Assembly: GCA_019163135.1 (NCBI GenBank)
Contig: JAFLKR010000039.1
Location: 1 to 61,423 of the forward strand
DNA length: 61,423 bases
Direction: 5' to 3'
Source of the DNA: Desulfobulbaceae bacterium
GTDB taxonomy: Bacteria; Desulfobacterota; Desulfobulbia; Desulfobulbales; Desulfobulbaceae
The translations under genes were made by a program, and so were the position numbers. Every line of letters begins with the position of its first letter. Position 1 is the stretch's first letter. This document shows, in pieces, positions 25,337 through 35,500 of the stretch. The notes below the pieces were generated by a model, which searched no databases, was not told the DNA's origin, and saw nothing but the letters and a program-made list of their open reading frames with translations.

Positions 25337-26275
25337 TCACCTGTCAAGTTCCGCTCCGGCAACCAAGATTTTATCATCAGAATAATCCATTCGAATTTCT
25401 TTTACCGCTTCGACCTGTTTTTTGGCGTACAATTGCTCAAGCACTTTAACCAGTCGGAAATATTTAGTCTGCAACCGGTCTTTGCCGAAATAGACGGGAA
25501 AAGGTCGATCGAGCAGGTAGACGATCAGCCCATGCTGCGGGTCAACATGCACCTCTGAAACCGATTGAATCGGAAGGATGGCGTTACCCTTGGAGGCCAG
25601 AAACAAAAAGTTGCATGCCGCCTCAGCCAGTCCCCCTTTAACAAACTGATCGGCGGTCACATCTTTTCGCGACACCACCCCGGTTATCACCGGAAAATCA
25701 AATTCCTGCCCTTGGCCGACCTCTGCAAAGACATGCCCTTCCCGACTGACATAGCGTAATCGTCTTTCCTTACCCTCCTCGACATTTACCAGCGCAAACG
25801 GCTGATACTCGCGGACGGTGATATCAACGGCAGACGGCCATTGGGCTTTTATCTTGACCTGGTCCACCCAAGGATGGGCGGCTATTTTGGCCTCCGCCGC
25901 CTTGGCATTAAACTGCAACAGACTGTTGCCTTGCTGCAGACCCGCCAGATCGAGGATTTGCCGTTCGGTCGTGATTCGAACACCGGATATTCGGATATCG
26001 GTCAGCCGGAAAATATCGGACCGAAACAACAACTGGGTGGCTCCCCAGACGATTGCCGCCAGACCACCGGCCAGAACAACCAGCAGAACCGCGATCTGTG
26101 CAAGCCGTTTCAGTTGCCAAGCCCGATGGGCACCGCTCACCATGGTCTGGGCCCGGAACTGCACCGCCCTGGTATTGCGCCGCAGCAGTAAACCAATCAG
26201 TTTAGTAAATCTGCGCGGCTTGCTTCCGTTTTTTTGCGAGCGAGACGGCGCCTGCCTGGGGGTATAAATCGCCAT
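25337..26275 (-). CDS. ftsQ: Cell division protein FtsQ/DivIB
   Basis: 312 residues: a basic cytoplasmic tail of ~75 residues, one membrane helix near 78-100 (VLLVVLAGGLAAIVWGATQLL), a POTRA domain (FRLTDIRISGVRITTERQIL...) and the FtsQ beta domain. It bridges FtsA-ring components and FtsL/FtsB at midcell. It ends 4 bp before the ftsA start and is the usual neighbour of murB and ftsA in a dcw cluster. Confidence 0.93.
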   Translation of the reverse strand: MAIYTPRQAPSRSQKNGSKPRRFTKLIGLLLRRNTRAVQFRAQTMVSGAHRAWQLKRLAQIAVLLVVLAGGLAAIVWGATQLLFRSDIFRLTDIRISGVRITTERQILDLAGLQQGNSLLQFNAKAAEAKIAAHPWVDQVKIKAQWPSAVDITVREYQPFALVNVEEGKERRLRYVSREGHVFAEVGQGQEFDFPVITGVVSRKDVTADQFVKGGLAEAACNFLFLASKGNAILPIQSVSEVHVDPQHGLIVYLLDRPFPVYFGKDRLQTKYFRLVKVLEQLYAKKQVEAVKEIRMDYSDDKILVAGAELDR

Positions 26276-26296
26276 CAGCTCTCTCTCATACCGTCT

Positions 26297-27235
26297 TTAA
26301 AAAATATGCACCTCAGGCTCCAGGAGAACGCCTGACTGCTGCAACACTTTGCTTCGAACCACCTGCATGAGCCCGATAATATCTTCGGGTACCGCGCCGC
26401 CGGTATTGACGATAAAATTGGCATGTTGTGGGGAAACCATCGCCTTGCCCAGCGTCAACCCTTTGAGTCCGGCCCGTTCAATCAGCCGACCGGCGAAATC
26501 TCCCGCTGGATTCTTGAAAAAAGAACCGGCCGAACCAACGCCCGAAGGCTGCTTCTGCCGGCGCTGTTCGACAATCTCCCGGCACCGAGCGGCCACCCCT
26601 TTGCGGTCGGCTCGCTGAAGGAAAAAAGTGCCGCGGGTGATGAGCATCCTGGTCGCTGGTTCTCCAGGGAATACGGTGTGGCGGTACGAAAAAGCGATAT
26701 CCGTGCTCGCCGCCTCCAGCAATTCGCCCCGGTCAGTGGTGCATTGCACCCGCTGCAGGACCTCACTGATCGAATGACCAAAGGCTCCGGCATTCATCCG
26801 GATGGCCCCGCCGACACTGCCGGGGATTCCAGCCATAAATTCCAACCCTGTCAGCCCGTTGCGAGCACACCAGGAGACAAAAACAGCCAGACTGCACCCG
26901 GCCCCAACCTGCACCCGGCTGCCCTTACTGGTTTCCGCTCCAGCATCAGGTACGGCCGCCATATCCTCGACCGAACCGCGCAGACGAATGAAAACCCCCT
27001 GGTGATATCCATTGGTAACCAGGATGTTGGAGCCGCCGCCGATAACCCGCCACTCCACCTGCTGTTGATGCAACCATCGCATGAGCGCGGCCAACTCGTC
27101 GGCATTACCCGGTTCGGCCACGGCCTCAACCACGCCGCCAGTGCGAAAAGTCGAGTAGGAGGCCATGTCGACGTCCCAGTGGACTGTTTGACAATGCGCT
27201 GCAAGTTCCGTGCGTTGTTGGAGGTTCATGCTCAT
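26297..27235 (-). CDS. murB: UDP-N-acetylenolpyruvoylglucosamine reductase MurB
   Basis: 312 residues from the first ATG of MSMNLQQ; the upstream frame is not likely to be used. FAD-binding signatures are present: YSTFRTGG, VIGGGSNILVTNGY and the catalytic GLEFMAGIPGSVGGAIRMNAGAFG. A second part carries GSAGSFFKNPAGDFAGRLIE with the catalytic Ser/Glu pair. It reduces UDP-GlcNAc-enolpyruvate to UDP-MurNAc. It sits between murC and ftsQ as expected. Confidence 0.96.
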   Translation of the reverse strand: MSMNLQQRTELAAHCQTVHWDVDMASYSTFRTGGVVEAVAEPGNADELAALMRWLHQQQVEWRVIGGGSNILVTNGYHQGVFIRLRGSVEDMAAVPDAGAETSKGSRVQVGAGCSLAVFVSWCARNGLTGLEFMAGIPGSVGGAIRMNAGAFGHSISEVLQRVQCTTDRGELLEAASTDIAFSYRHTVFPGEPATRMLITRGTFFLQRADRKGVAARCREIVEQRRQKQPSGVGSAGSFFKNPAGDFAGRLIERAGLKGLTLGKAMVSPQHANFIVNTGGAVPEDIIGLMQVVRSKVLQQSGVLLEPEVHIF

Positions 27236-27323
27236 GCTCTCGTCATTGGTATGGCGATGGGCCACGTCCTGATTACCGGTGCACATTCGCCCGGTGCTCC
27301 GCCCCAGTTGTTGCCTGTTTGTT

Positions 27324-28709
27324 TCAATCTTTCTTTTCTCCAAGCAGTTGCAGAATCTGCTCACCCGCCCTGACAATATTTCCCGCTCCCAGGGTCAACA
27401 GCAGATCCCCAGGTAGTAAAAGAGGCGCCAAGGCCAACGGTTGCTGGACCAACTGCGGAATAAAATAAGTATGCCGCTGCCCATGTTGCTTGATACTCTC
27501 CTGCAGATGTTCGGAGGAGACGCCTTCGATCGGTTGCTCACCGGCTGCATAGATATCGGTCAGCACCAAAACATCGGCTCGCCGAAAAGCGGTGGTGAAA
27601 TCGGCGAACAAACCGGCGGTCCTACTGTAACGATGCGGCTGAAAGGCCACCACCACCCGTCTGTCGGGCCAGCCTTCCCGCACCGCATCCAGTGTAGCTC
27701 GAATTTCCGTGGGATGATGACCGTAATCGTCAACCACCAGTACGCCGCCAGCCTCGCCTTTGATCTGGAGCCGACGTTGCACGCCCTGAAAATTGGCCAA
27801 GGCCTTGGCGATTACCGCGAAATCAATCTCCAACTCCAGAGCGACGCCGATGACGGCAAGACTGTTATAAACCAGATGTTTCCCCGGACGGTTCAACTGG
27901 ATGACACCCAGTTCCTGGTCACGATACCGCACTGTAAATTGCACCCCCCCCTTGCCGGAGGTAATTTTGACTGCCTGCAGATCAGCCTGTTCGGTCAAAC
28001 CATAAGTGAGGATTCGTTTCTGGATACGGGGCAGTATCTGGGCTATGTGATCGTTATCGAAACAGACGACCGCCACCCCGTAGAAAGGCAACCGGTTGAT
28101 GAACTCGAGGAATATTTCTTTGATATGCTCAATGTCACGGTAATAATCAAGGTGCTCCAAATCGATATTGGTTACCACCTCGATCACCGGCGACAGTTTC
28201 AAAAAGGAGCCGTCGCTCTCATCGGCCTCGGCGACCAGGAATTCGCCCGCCCCCAGTTTGGCGTTACTGCCGAGCCCAAGAACTTTGCCGCCAACCACCA
28301 CCGTCGGATCAAGACCGGCTTCGACCAGGACAGCGGCCACCATGGAGGTGGTCGATGTTTTCCCGTGACTGCCGGCCACCGCGATCCCATATTTCTTCAA
28401 ACGCATCAACTCGGCCAGCATCTCAGCCCGCTGGATGACAGGGATATGCTCTTCGTGGGCGGCGACCACCTCGGGGTTGTCGGCGGGAATGGCGGTGGAG
28501 GTCACAACCACGTCTGCGCCAGCCACCCAGGCCGCCGCGTGCCCCTGCTGCACGACGCCGCCCATCTGCTCCAATCGCCTGGTGATATCAGTTGAGCGCA
28601 GGTCAGATCCGCTTACCCGATAACCGAGACTCAACAGTAGTTCGGCTATTCCCGACATGCCGATACCGCCGATGCCGACGAAATGAATGTGTTTGGTTTT
28701 CCTATACAT
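27324..28709 (-). CDS. murC: UDP-N-acetylmuramate-L-alanine ligase MurC
   Basis: 461 residues from the ATG of [12 protein letters not shown]. The Rossmann start [19 protein letters not shown], the Mur ligase ATP loop [16 protein letters not shown] and the central [12 protein letters not shown] mark Mur[10 protein letters not shown] and [12 protein letters not shown] are in the C-terminal domain. It adds the first L-Ala to UDP-MurNAc. It lies in the usual order after murG and before murB. Confidence 0.97.
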   Translation of the reverse strand: MYRKTKHIHFVGIGGIGMSGIAELLLSLGYRVSGSDLRSTDITRRLEQMGGVVQQGHAAAWVAGADVVVTSTAIPADNPEVVAAHEEHIPVIQRAEMLAELMRLKKYGIAVAGSHGKTSTTSMVAAVLVEAGLDPTVVVGGKVLGLGSNAKLGAGEFLVAEADESDGSFLKLSPVIEVVTNIDLEHLDYYRDIEHIKEIFLEFINRLPFYGVAVVCFDNDHIAQILPRIQKRILTYGLTEQADLQAVKITSGKGGVQFTVRYRDQELGVIQLNRPGKHLVYNSLAVIGVALELEIDFAVIAKALANFQGVQRRLQIKGEAGGVLVVDDYGHHPTEIRATLDAVREGWPDRRVVVAFQPHRYSRTAGLFADFTTAFRRADVLVLTDIYAAGEQPIEGVSSEHLQESIKQHGQRHTYFIPQLVQQPLALAPLLLPGDLLLTLGAGNIVRAGEQILQLLGEKKD

Positions 28710-28739
28710 GAAGGTGCCTGCTATCAAATAAAAATAAAA

Positions 28740-29831
28740 TCATAAGCTACGCCCAGTCCAAGCCGCCAATTGCAAGCATTCATCCACGATCCGGTCTGTG
28801 GCATCCGGCATGGCCATCGTCTTCATGCTGGCAGCCATTGTATGTAACTCTGCCGAGTTATGCAAGCATTCGCTGATCGCCCGGGCTAGAATTTCTCCGG
28901 TGAGACCGGACTCTTTCAGCACCAGAGCCCCACCGTTCCTTGCGTAGTATTCGCCATTGGTTACCTGATGATTATCCGCAGCATAGGGATAAGGTATCAA
29001 CAGGGCCGGTAACCCCATAACCGACAGTTCCGCCAAGGTTGTTGCTCCGGCACGGGACACCACCAGATCGGTTCGGGAATAGGCCCCGGCCATATCCCTG
29101 ATAAACGATACTACCGTCGCCTCAATGCCAAGGCGTGCATAGCCTTGGGTTACCAATTCCTGGTCCGCTGCCCCGGTCTGATGGATGAGGCGCAGCGGCA
29201 CCTTTTGGGCCACCAGTATTTCTATTGCCTCCAGCATCAGCAAGTTTACCCGATGGGCGCCCTGACTGCCACCGAGCACCAGCACGGTCGGCACTTCGGC
29301 GACCTGCTTCTCCTGGCTTGCGGCGGCCAGAATCTCCTGCCGCACCGGGTTACCGGTCTGCACGGTTTTAGCCGGTGGAAAGGGGGGAGTGCAGGGCAGC
29401 GAGATACAGATGCGATCCACCAACCATCCCGCCAGCCTGTTGGCCATACCCGGCACCGAGTTCTGTTCGTGAATGCCGATGGGTATCCGCAATAAACACG
29501 CGGCCAGCAATACCGGCCCGGTTACATAACCGCCGACCCCGAACACCAAGTCCGGCTTAAAATGCCGCAACAACCGAATGGCCGCCACCACGGCTCCGGG
29601 CATCAACAGCAGACTTCGGAGCTTAGCGATAAAACTCAAGCCTTTGACCCCGCCGCAGTCCAAAGCGACGAGTTCAAACCCCTGCCCGGCAAGGGCCTGC
29701 TGATCAAGCAGACGGGAGGTGCCGATGAACAGAACCCGCGTTGCCGGAACCCGCTTTTGCATTCCAGTAGCCAAGGCAATGCCGGGAAAAAGATGGCCGC
29801 CGGTACCGCCGCCGGTAATAATCAGGCGCAT
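28740..29831 (-). CDS. murG: Lipid II synthase MurG (GlcNAc transferase)
   Basis: 363 residues from ATG of MRLIITGGGTGGHLFPGIALA, whose glycine loop is the first MurG motif; HEQNSVPGMANR near 123 and GGSQGAHRVN near 180 are the others. The C-terminal UDP-GlcNAc site holds SRAGATTLAELSVMGLPALLIPYP. It adds GlcNAc to lipid I at the inner face of the membrane. Its start overlaps the end of the small Cys gene by 10 bp, so translation is coupled. In most clusters the coupling partner here is ftsW. Confidence 0.96.
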   Translation of the reverse strand: MRLIITGGGTGGHLFPGIALATGMQKRVPATRVLFIGTSRLLDQQALAGQGFELVALDCGGVKGLSFIAKLRSLLLMPGAVVAAIRLLRHFKPDLVFGVGGYVTGPVLLAACLLRIPIGIHEQNSVPGMANRLAGWLVDRICISLPCTPPFPPAKTVQTGNPVRQEILAAASQEKQVAEVPTVLVLGGSQGAHRVNLLMLEAIEILVAQKVPLRLIHQTGAADQELVTQGYARLGIEATVVSFIRDMAGAYSRTDLVVSRAGATTLAELSVMGLPALLIPYPYAADNHQVTNGEYYARNGGALVLKESGLTGEILARAISECLHNSAELHTMAASMKTMAMPDATDRIVDECLQLAAWTGRSL

Positions 29832-30043
29832 GGAAGGCAGGAACCGTGTACCGATGACCAAGGAGGCGGCCTCAAGGCACAGCCAATCTTTCCGCCGATA
29901 AAGCCTTCGATCTCCGCCATCACAGCCGCGTAACAGTCAGGGCAGTAGGCATGAGTAACCCGCTCGTCTTCCGCGAAAGTGCGGTTGACGCGCCATTGCC
30001 CGCCCTCCTCAACCTTGTGACAGGCACAACACATTTTGATCAT
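29822..30043 (-). CDS. Small CxxC/CxxC protein occupying the usual ftsW position
   Basis: 73 residues (MIKMCCACHKVEEGG start). A CCAC at residues 5-8 and CPDC at 34-37 form a probable zinc-ribbon or metal-binding knuckle of about 30 residues, with THAYCPDCYAAVM like the tail of many small bacterial zinc-finger proteins. The C-terminal end is Cys/Pro-rich (Cys55, Cys69, Cys72). It overlaps the murD stop by 4 bp (ATGA) with a strong GGAGGGAG ahead, and overlaps murG by 10 bp, so it is a genuine coupled gene. I do not know a role in wall synthesis. ftsW is normally found exactly here. Confidence 0.8.
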   Translation of the reverse strand: MIKMCCACHKVEEGGQWRVNRTFAEDERVTHAYCPDCYAAVMAEIEGFIGGKIGCALRPPPWSSVHGSCLPCA

Positions 30044-31428
30044 GGCTCTCCCTCCTTCCCGGTCGGTTCCCGACGAAGTTGATGGACACATTCGGCAAAA
30101 ACCCGGCCCCGTTCTTCGTATCCGGAAAACATATCGTAACTGGCACAGCCGGGAGCCAGCAGCACAAGATCACCGCTCACGGCGGCGGCCTTCGCCTTTC
30201 TGACCGCGTCCGCCATGGTGGTGGCCGACTCGGTCCCGACCACCGTCCCCAAAGCCGCCTCCATCAAATCCGCCGCTTCACCGACCAGGACCAGATGCTT
30301 GACCTTGGCGCGGACAACCTCCTGCAGCATGGTATAATCCCCCCCCTTATCGCGGCCGCCGGCGATCAAAATGACCGGCGAGGTGCAACCGCCCAGAGCC
30401 GCCTGCAGGGCCCCGATATTAGTGGCTTTGGAATCGTTGATAAAACGCACTCCGTCGATCTCCCCAACCTCTGCCATGCGGTGCGGCGGCGGCTCAAAGG
30501 CTGCCAGTCCGGCGATGATCGCCTCCCGGCTGCAGTTGCACAGGGTGGCTGCCAGGATAGCGGCGGCGGCATTGAGCTGATTAACCGAGGAATGCAACCG
30601 GGTTCCGGCGAGATCATACATCTCCTCGCAAGCAACCCCGCTCCGTTCCAGTCGGACCCGGACCTGCCCGTCAATGATCCGGGCTGCACAGCGCTCTTCT
30701 TTTCCAAACCAGAAACCGAGAACGCCGCCATTCAGCGGAGCCGCATCGGCTACCGGGTCATCGCCGCCCAAGATGGCAACATCGCCGACAACCTGGGCCC
30801 CGAAGAGGTTCATCTTGGCTGCGGTGTAAGCGGACAGCGATCCATGCCGATCCAGGTGATCAGGAGAAATGTTGAGCAAGAGTCCAACATCCGGACGAAA
30901 GGCACCGGCCAGATCGAGCTGAAAACTTGACAATTCCAGCACCACGGTTGCATACGGTCCTGGATCGGCAAAATAATCAAGCAGGGGCCTGCCGATATTG
31001 CCGCCGACAAAAGGTGTTTTACCGCCCATTTGCAGCAGAGTCCCGATCAGGCTGGTGACAGTGGTCTTACCGTTGGAACCAGTGACCGCAATGACCGGGA
31101 CTGAATATCGACCCGCCGCCAGGGCCAGTTCGCCCATTATCGGGAGCCCTTGCTCACGGGCTGCACGGATGATTGGCAGACTCAACGGCACCCCCGGCCC
31201 AGGGATGACCACGTCGGCGCCGACAAGAAAGGCTGCTGAATGGCCACCGGTTTCAATCCGAATCGCCGAGTGCTGCAAAAATTTCAGGACATACGGATCG
31301 ATTTGGTCGATCGTGCCACGCTCCGAGACCGCGACCCGCAGACCTTGACGCAACAAAAACTTGACAGTGGACAGCCCCGCCGTCCCCAACCCAATCACCA
31401 CTGCCTGCATCCCTTGTTTCAGCTGCAC
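30040..31428 (-). CDS. murD: UDP-N-acetylmuramoyl-L-alanine:D-glutamate ligase MurD
   Basis: 462 residues. N-terminal Rossmann IGLGTAGLSTVKFLLRQGL, ATP loop VTGSNGKTTVTSLIG near 114, HLDRHGSLSAYTAAK with the carbamylated-Lys-like region near 205, and the C-terminal FINDSKATN and GGRDKGGDY of MurD. It adds D-Glu to UDP-MurNAc-L-Ala. mraY lies 3 bp upstream and the small Cys gene overlaps its end. Confidence 0.97.
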   Translation of the reverse strand: MQLKQGMQAVVIGLGTAGLSTVKFLLRQGLRVAVSERGTIDQIDPYVLKFLQHSAIRIETGGHSAAFLVGADVVIPGPGVPLSLPIIRAAREQGLPIMGELALAAGRYSVPVIAVTGSNGKTTVTSLIGTLLQMGGKTPFVGGNIGRPLLDYFADPGPYATVVLELSSFQLDLAGAFRPDVGLLLNISPDHLDRHGSLSAYTAAKMNLFGAQVVGDVAILGGDDPVADAAPLNGGVLGFWFGKEERCAARIIDGQVRVRLERSGVACEEMYDLAGTRLHSSVNQLNAAAAILAATLCNCSREAIIAGLAAFEPPPHRMAEVGEIDGVRFINDSKATNIGALQAALGGCTSPVILIAGGRDKGGDYTMLQEVVRAKVKHLVLVGEAADLMEAALGTVVGTESATTMADAVRKAKAAAVSGDLVLLAPGCASYDMFSGYEERGRVFAECVHQLRREPTGKEGEP

Positions 31429-31431
31429 GGT

Positions 31432-32511
31432 TTATCTCAACTTCAAGGTTGCTAAGGCAACCAGGCCGAGGATAATGGAAACGATCCAGAACCGAACCAC
31501 GACCTTCGGTTCCAGCCAGCCCTTTTTCTCGAAATGATGATGAAACGGAGCCATGAGGAAAATCCGTTTGCCCCCGCTCATCTTGAAATACCCGACCTGG
31601 AGGATGACGGAAATCGCCTCCATCACAAAAATCCCCCCGACAATAACCAGCAGGAATTCCTGTTTGGTTATGATCGAAATCACCCCCAGTGTACCGCCCA
31701 GCGAAAGCGAACCGACATCGCCCATGAAAATTTCCGCCGGATAGCAGTTAAACCAGAGAAATCCCAGGCAGGCGCCGACTATGCCGCCACAAAAGATGGT
31801 AACCTCTCCGGCACCCGGTACAAAGGGAATCTGCAAATAACTGGCGACCACTGCGTTACCGGCGACATAAGAAAAAATAAGGTAGGTCGAGGCGGTAATT
31901 ACGATTGGCCCGGCTGCCAGACCGTCGAGGCCGTCGGTCAGATTGACGGCGTTAGAGGCACCGACGATCACCAAAACCGCAAAAGGCAGGTACCACCAGC
32001 CCAGGTCAGGGTGAAAACTCTTAAAAAACGGCAGGCTGAGCATACCATCATAGCCGGGGGTCAAAAGGAGAAAAACCCCGACCAGCGATGCCCCGAACAC
32101 CTGCAGAGCCAATTTGCCCCTGGCACTCAATCCCCGGGAGTTGCCTTTGCTGATTTTTTTAATATCATCCAGCGACCCGATACCCCCAAAAAACAGGCTG
32201 ATCCCGATCAGCAGCCAGATCAAGCCGCTGCGCAGATCGGTCCACAGCAGGGCGGAGACGGTTATGGCAAAGAGAATCAGCGCCCCACCCATGGTGGGCA
32301 CCCCTTGCTTGGAGAAGTGGGTCTCCGGGCCATCGTCCCTGATCACCTGGCCAATCTGCCTTTTCTGCAGCCAGGCGATGAACCGCGGCCCGATGATCAC
32401 CAGGATGAGGAAAGCGGTCACCGCGCTGCCGATCGAGCGAAAGGTGATGTAACGGAAAACATTGAGCCAGCTCAGTTCCGTATGAAAGGGATAGAGAAAA
32501 TTATAAAACAT
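31432..32511 (-). CDS. mraY: Phospho-MurNAc-pentapeptide transferase MraY
   Basis: 359 residues with about ten membrane helices. Diagnostic motifs: DDGPETHFSKQGVPTMGG near 50, SLDDIKKISK (the catalytic Asp pair region) near 107, NAVNLTDGLDGLAAG near 180, and GDVGSLSLGG near 255, then the His-rich APFHHHFEKKGW near 318. It makes lipid I from UDP-MurNAc-pentapeptide and undecaprenyl phosphate. It starts 13 bp below the fused murE-murF stop. Confidence 0.98.
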   Translation of the reverse strand: MFYNFLYPFHTELSWLNVFRYITFRSIGSAVTAFLILVIIGPRFIAWLQKRQIGQVIRDDGPETHFSKQGVPTMGGALILFAITVSALLWTDLRSGLIWLLIGISLFFGGIGSLDDIKKISKGNSRGLSARGKLALQVFGASLVGVFLLLTPGYDGMLSLPFFKSFHPDLGWWYLPFAVLVIVGASNAVNLTDGLDGLAAGPIVITASTYLIFSYVAGNAVVASYLQIPFVPGAGEVTIFCGGIVGACLGFLWFNCYPAEIFMGDVGSLSLGGTLGVISIITKQEFLLVIVGGIFVMEAISVILQVGYFKMSGGKRIFLMAPFHHHFEKKGWLEPKVVVRFWIVSIILGLVALATLKLR

Positions 32512-32524
32512 AATCCGTTATATA

Positions 32525-35500
32525 TTAATTGAGCGCTTTTAACCGCTGTTCCATTGCTTCGATGAGCCGCTCCATCCGCATCCCCCGCGACCCCTTGACC
32601 AGCAGCCAGTCGCCAGCGGACAAGGCCCCGTCATCCAACATTTTGCAGAGCCATTCGGCAATCTGGCAGGGTTCGGCGAAGGTCTGTACATCTGCTGGTT
32701 GCATCCCGGCCTTTTGCGCAGCCTGGGCGACCAGTTGCGCATGGGCCCCGGTGACCGCCAGCCTGTCATAGCCAAGCTTCGCGACCAGCGTGCCGATTTC
32801 GTGATGCAAGTTCTCCGAGGCGGTGCCGAGTTCGAGCATGTCTCCCAGAGCTGCGACATGACGACAGTTGCTGCCAAAGGCTGCAACCGTACGCAACCCG
32901 GCCGCCATCGAAGCTGGGTTGGCATTATAGGCATCGTTCACCAGCCGTAGACCGCCTGGCAGGGTGGAAACGACCAACCGCTTATCCACCGCCGTGTATC
33001 CCTGCAACCCCCTGACAATGGTTGCCGGCTCTATGCCGGCGGCATGGGCAATGGCTGCAGCCGCGGCGCAATTGGCAACATTATGACTACCATGCACTGG
33101 TACAGTAATGCGCTCGCGCCATGGCCCGAGGTGCAGGGTAAAACGCATGCCAATCTCGCCCAGATTCTTCTGACGGGTGACCTGAACCGACGGCTGAAGC
33201 CTGCGACCTGCAGTGGTCACCGCAAAACCGACCTGTCGGCCTCCCGATTGTTTTGCCAAGGCCACGACATTGGGGTCGTCGCAGTTGACGACCCGTATGG
33301 ATTCAGGCCGCATCCCGGCAAACAACTCTCCCTTGGCCCGGGCAACGCCCTCAATACTGCCAAGCCCCAGCAGGTGGGCAGGATGAACATTGTTGATGCA
33401 ACCGATATCGGGATCCGCAATGGCGGTAAGACGGGCGATTTCACCGGGGGCATTCATCCCCATCTCCAGAATGGCCCTTCGATGACCGGCTTCCAGTGGC
33501 AGAAGAGAGAGGGGGAGGCCCACCAGGTTGTTAAAATTTCCTTTGGTCTTCAGGAGCGGATCAATCCCGGTGCGGGTTGCCAGCAACGCCTGGGCAAAGA
33601 TTCCGGCGGTCATCTCCTTGACCGTGGTTTTCCCAGAACTTCCAGTTATAGCCGCCACCTGGACCTCAGGCGCTAAAAGACGGCGACGGTACGCAGCCAG
33701 TTCTCCCAGGGCACGCAAGGTATCGTTGACCTGAATATACAACACTTGCGGCGCCAGGGTCGGCGGCATTCGCTCGGCGATGACCGCTCCCGCGCCGCTT
33801 GTCACTGCGGCATCGATATAGACGTGCCCATCAAAGCTTTCCCCGTTCAAGGCGATAAAAACATCACCACGCTGCAGGTGGCGTGAATCGGTTGAAACCT
33901 GCGCAAATAAATCCTGCTGCCTGCCGGCAACAACCCAGCCGCCGGTGGCCGCCACCAGATGACGCTCGTTCCAACGCAGCAGCCCGTTCATCACCTCAAG
34001 GCGGTCGTCGAAAAAATGCTTTTGAGTCCCGATGATCTGATAATCCTCATGGCCCTTGCCGGCCACAAGCACACTGTCACCGGGAAGGGCCAGACTGCAG
34101 GCACTCGCAATCGCCGTCCTCCGGTCCGCGATGACCGTAAAGCCATCCATCGGCAGATCAACGCTCAGCAACTCCTGGGGAGTGCAACACCGTTTCCCGC
34201 TGGCCGCAACCCCTTCGACAATAGCGTCGATAATTGAATCCGGCGCTTCGGTTCTCGGGTTATCGGAGGTAACGATAACCGCATCTGCATACTGCCCGGC
34301 GATGGTTCCCATCAATGGCCGCTTGCCCCGATCCCGATCGCCACCACAGCCGAAAATACAGATAAGTCGCCCGACCGCTAACCCTTTCAAAGTCTTCAGA
34401 ACATTTTCCAGGGCATCGGGAGTGTGGGCGTAATCAACAAACACCGCCGGACCGGAGGATAGAACCTCGCCCGGCAAGGTCACACGTTCCAACCTACCTG
34501 GAACGCGACCGACCCCGGCCAATCCCTCGCGGATACGATCTCCCGATATGCCAAGCCCAACCCCGACACCCGCTGCCGCCAATACATTCAACACATTGTA
34601 ACCACCGGGCAGCGGAGAGGCGAAAGCCGCCTCATGCCCCTTCAGGCGAAGGGTGCAACGGAATCCCGCCAGGGTCTGGGACAAATTGGTGGCTCGCACC
34701 TCGCACTGCTCCGACAGGCCGCAGCGAAGGAGAGGGACACCAGGGGTGAACTGGGCGGCCAGCAACTCACTCCAGTCGGCACCCTCTACAGGCTCGTTGA
34801 CAACCACCACAGCCACCCCGTTTTGCTTAAGATGTCGCGAAAAAAGCAATTTCTTGGCATCGAAATACTGCTCCATGTCAAGATGATAATCGAGATGGTC
34901 ACGGCTCAGATTGGTAAAGAGGGCAACGTCATAGCAGGTCCGTCCCAAGCGCTTTTGCTGGAGGGCATGGGAAGAAACCTCCATAACTACATGGGTCACG
35001 TGCTGGTCTACCATGATACGGAACAACCGCTGCAAGCTCACCGGGTCAGGGGTGGTCAGGGGGGCATCCTGGATGACATGCAGACCGTCAAGTCCATGAT
35101 AGCGGTAATTGACCGTCCCAATCACCCCGGGCCGATAACCGGCGACGATCAGCATGCCCTCAATCAAATAGCTGCAGGTGGTTTTGCCATTGGTCCCGGT
35201 GATCCCTATCAATTGCAGGTGGTTGGCGGGATAACCATACCAGGCTGCCGCCAGTTCGCTGATTGCTTCGTGGCAGTCCTGCACCAGAATGGTCGGCACG
35301 GCCGATTCCCCAATACCGTCGCTTGCGTCAAGGACCACAGCCAGACACCCTCTTTGAATTGCGTCGGCAATATACGCACGCCCATCAGCCTTTTCCCCGC
35401 GGATGGCGACAAAAAGACTGCCGGGAACAACCGCCCTTGAATCGGCGGTGATCGCCGTCACCGGTCTGGAGAGCAAAGCCTCCGGCACCTGAACTGCGAC

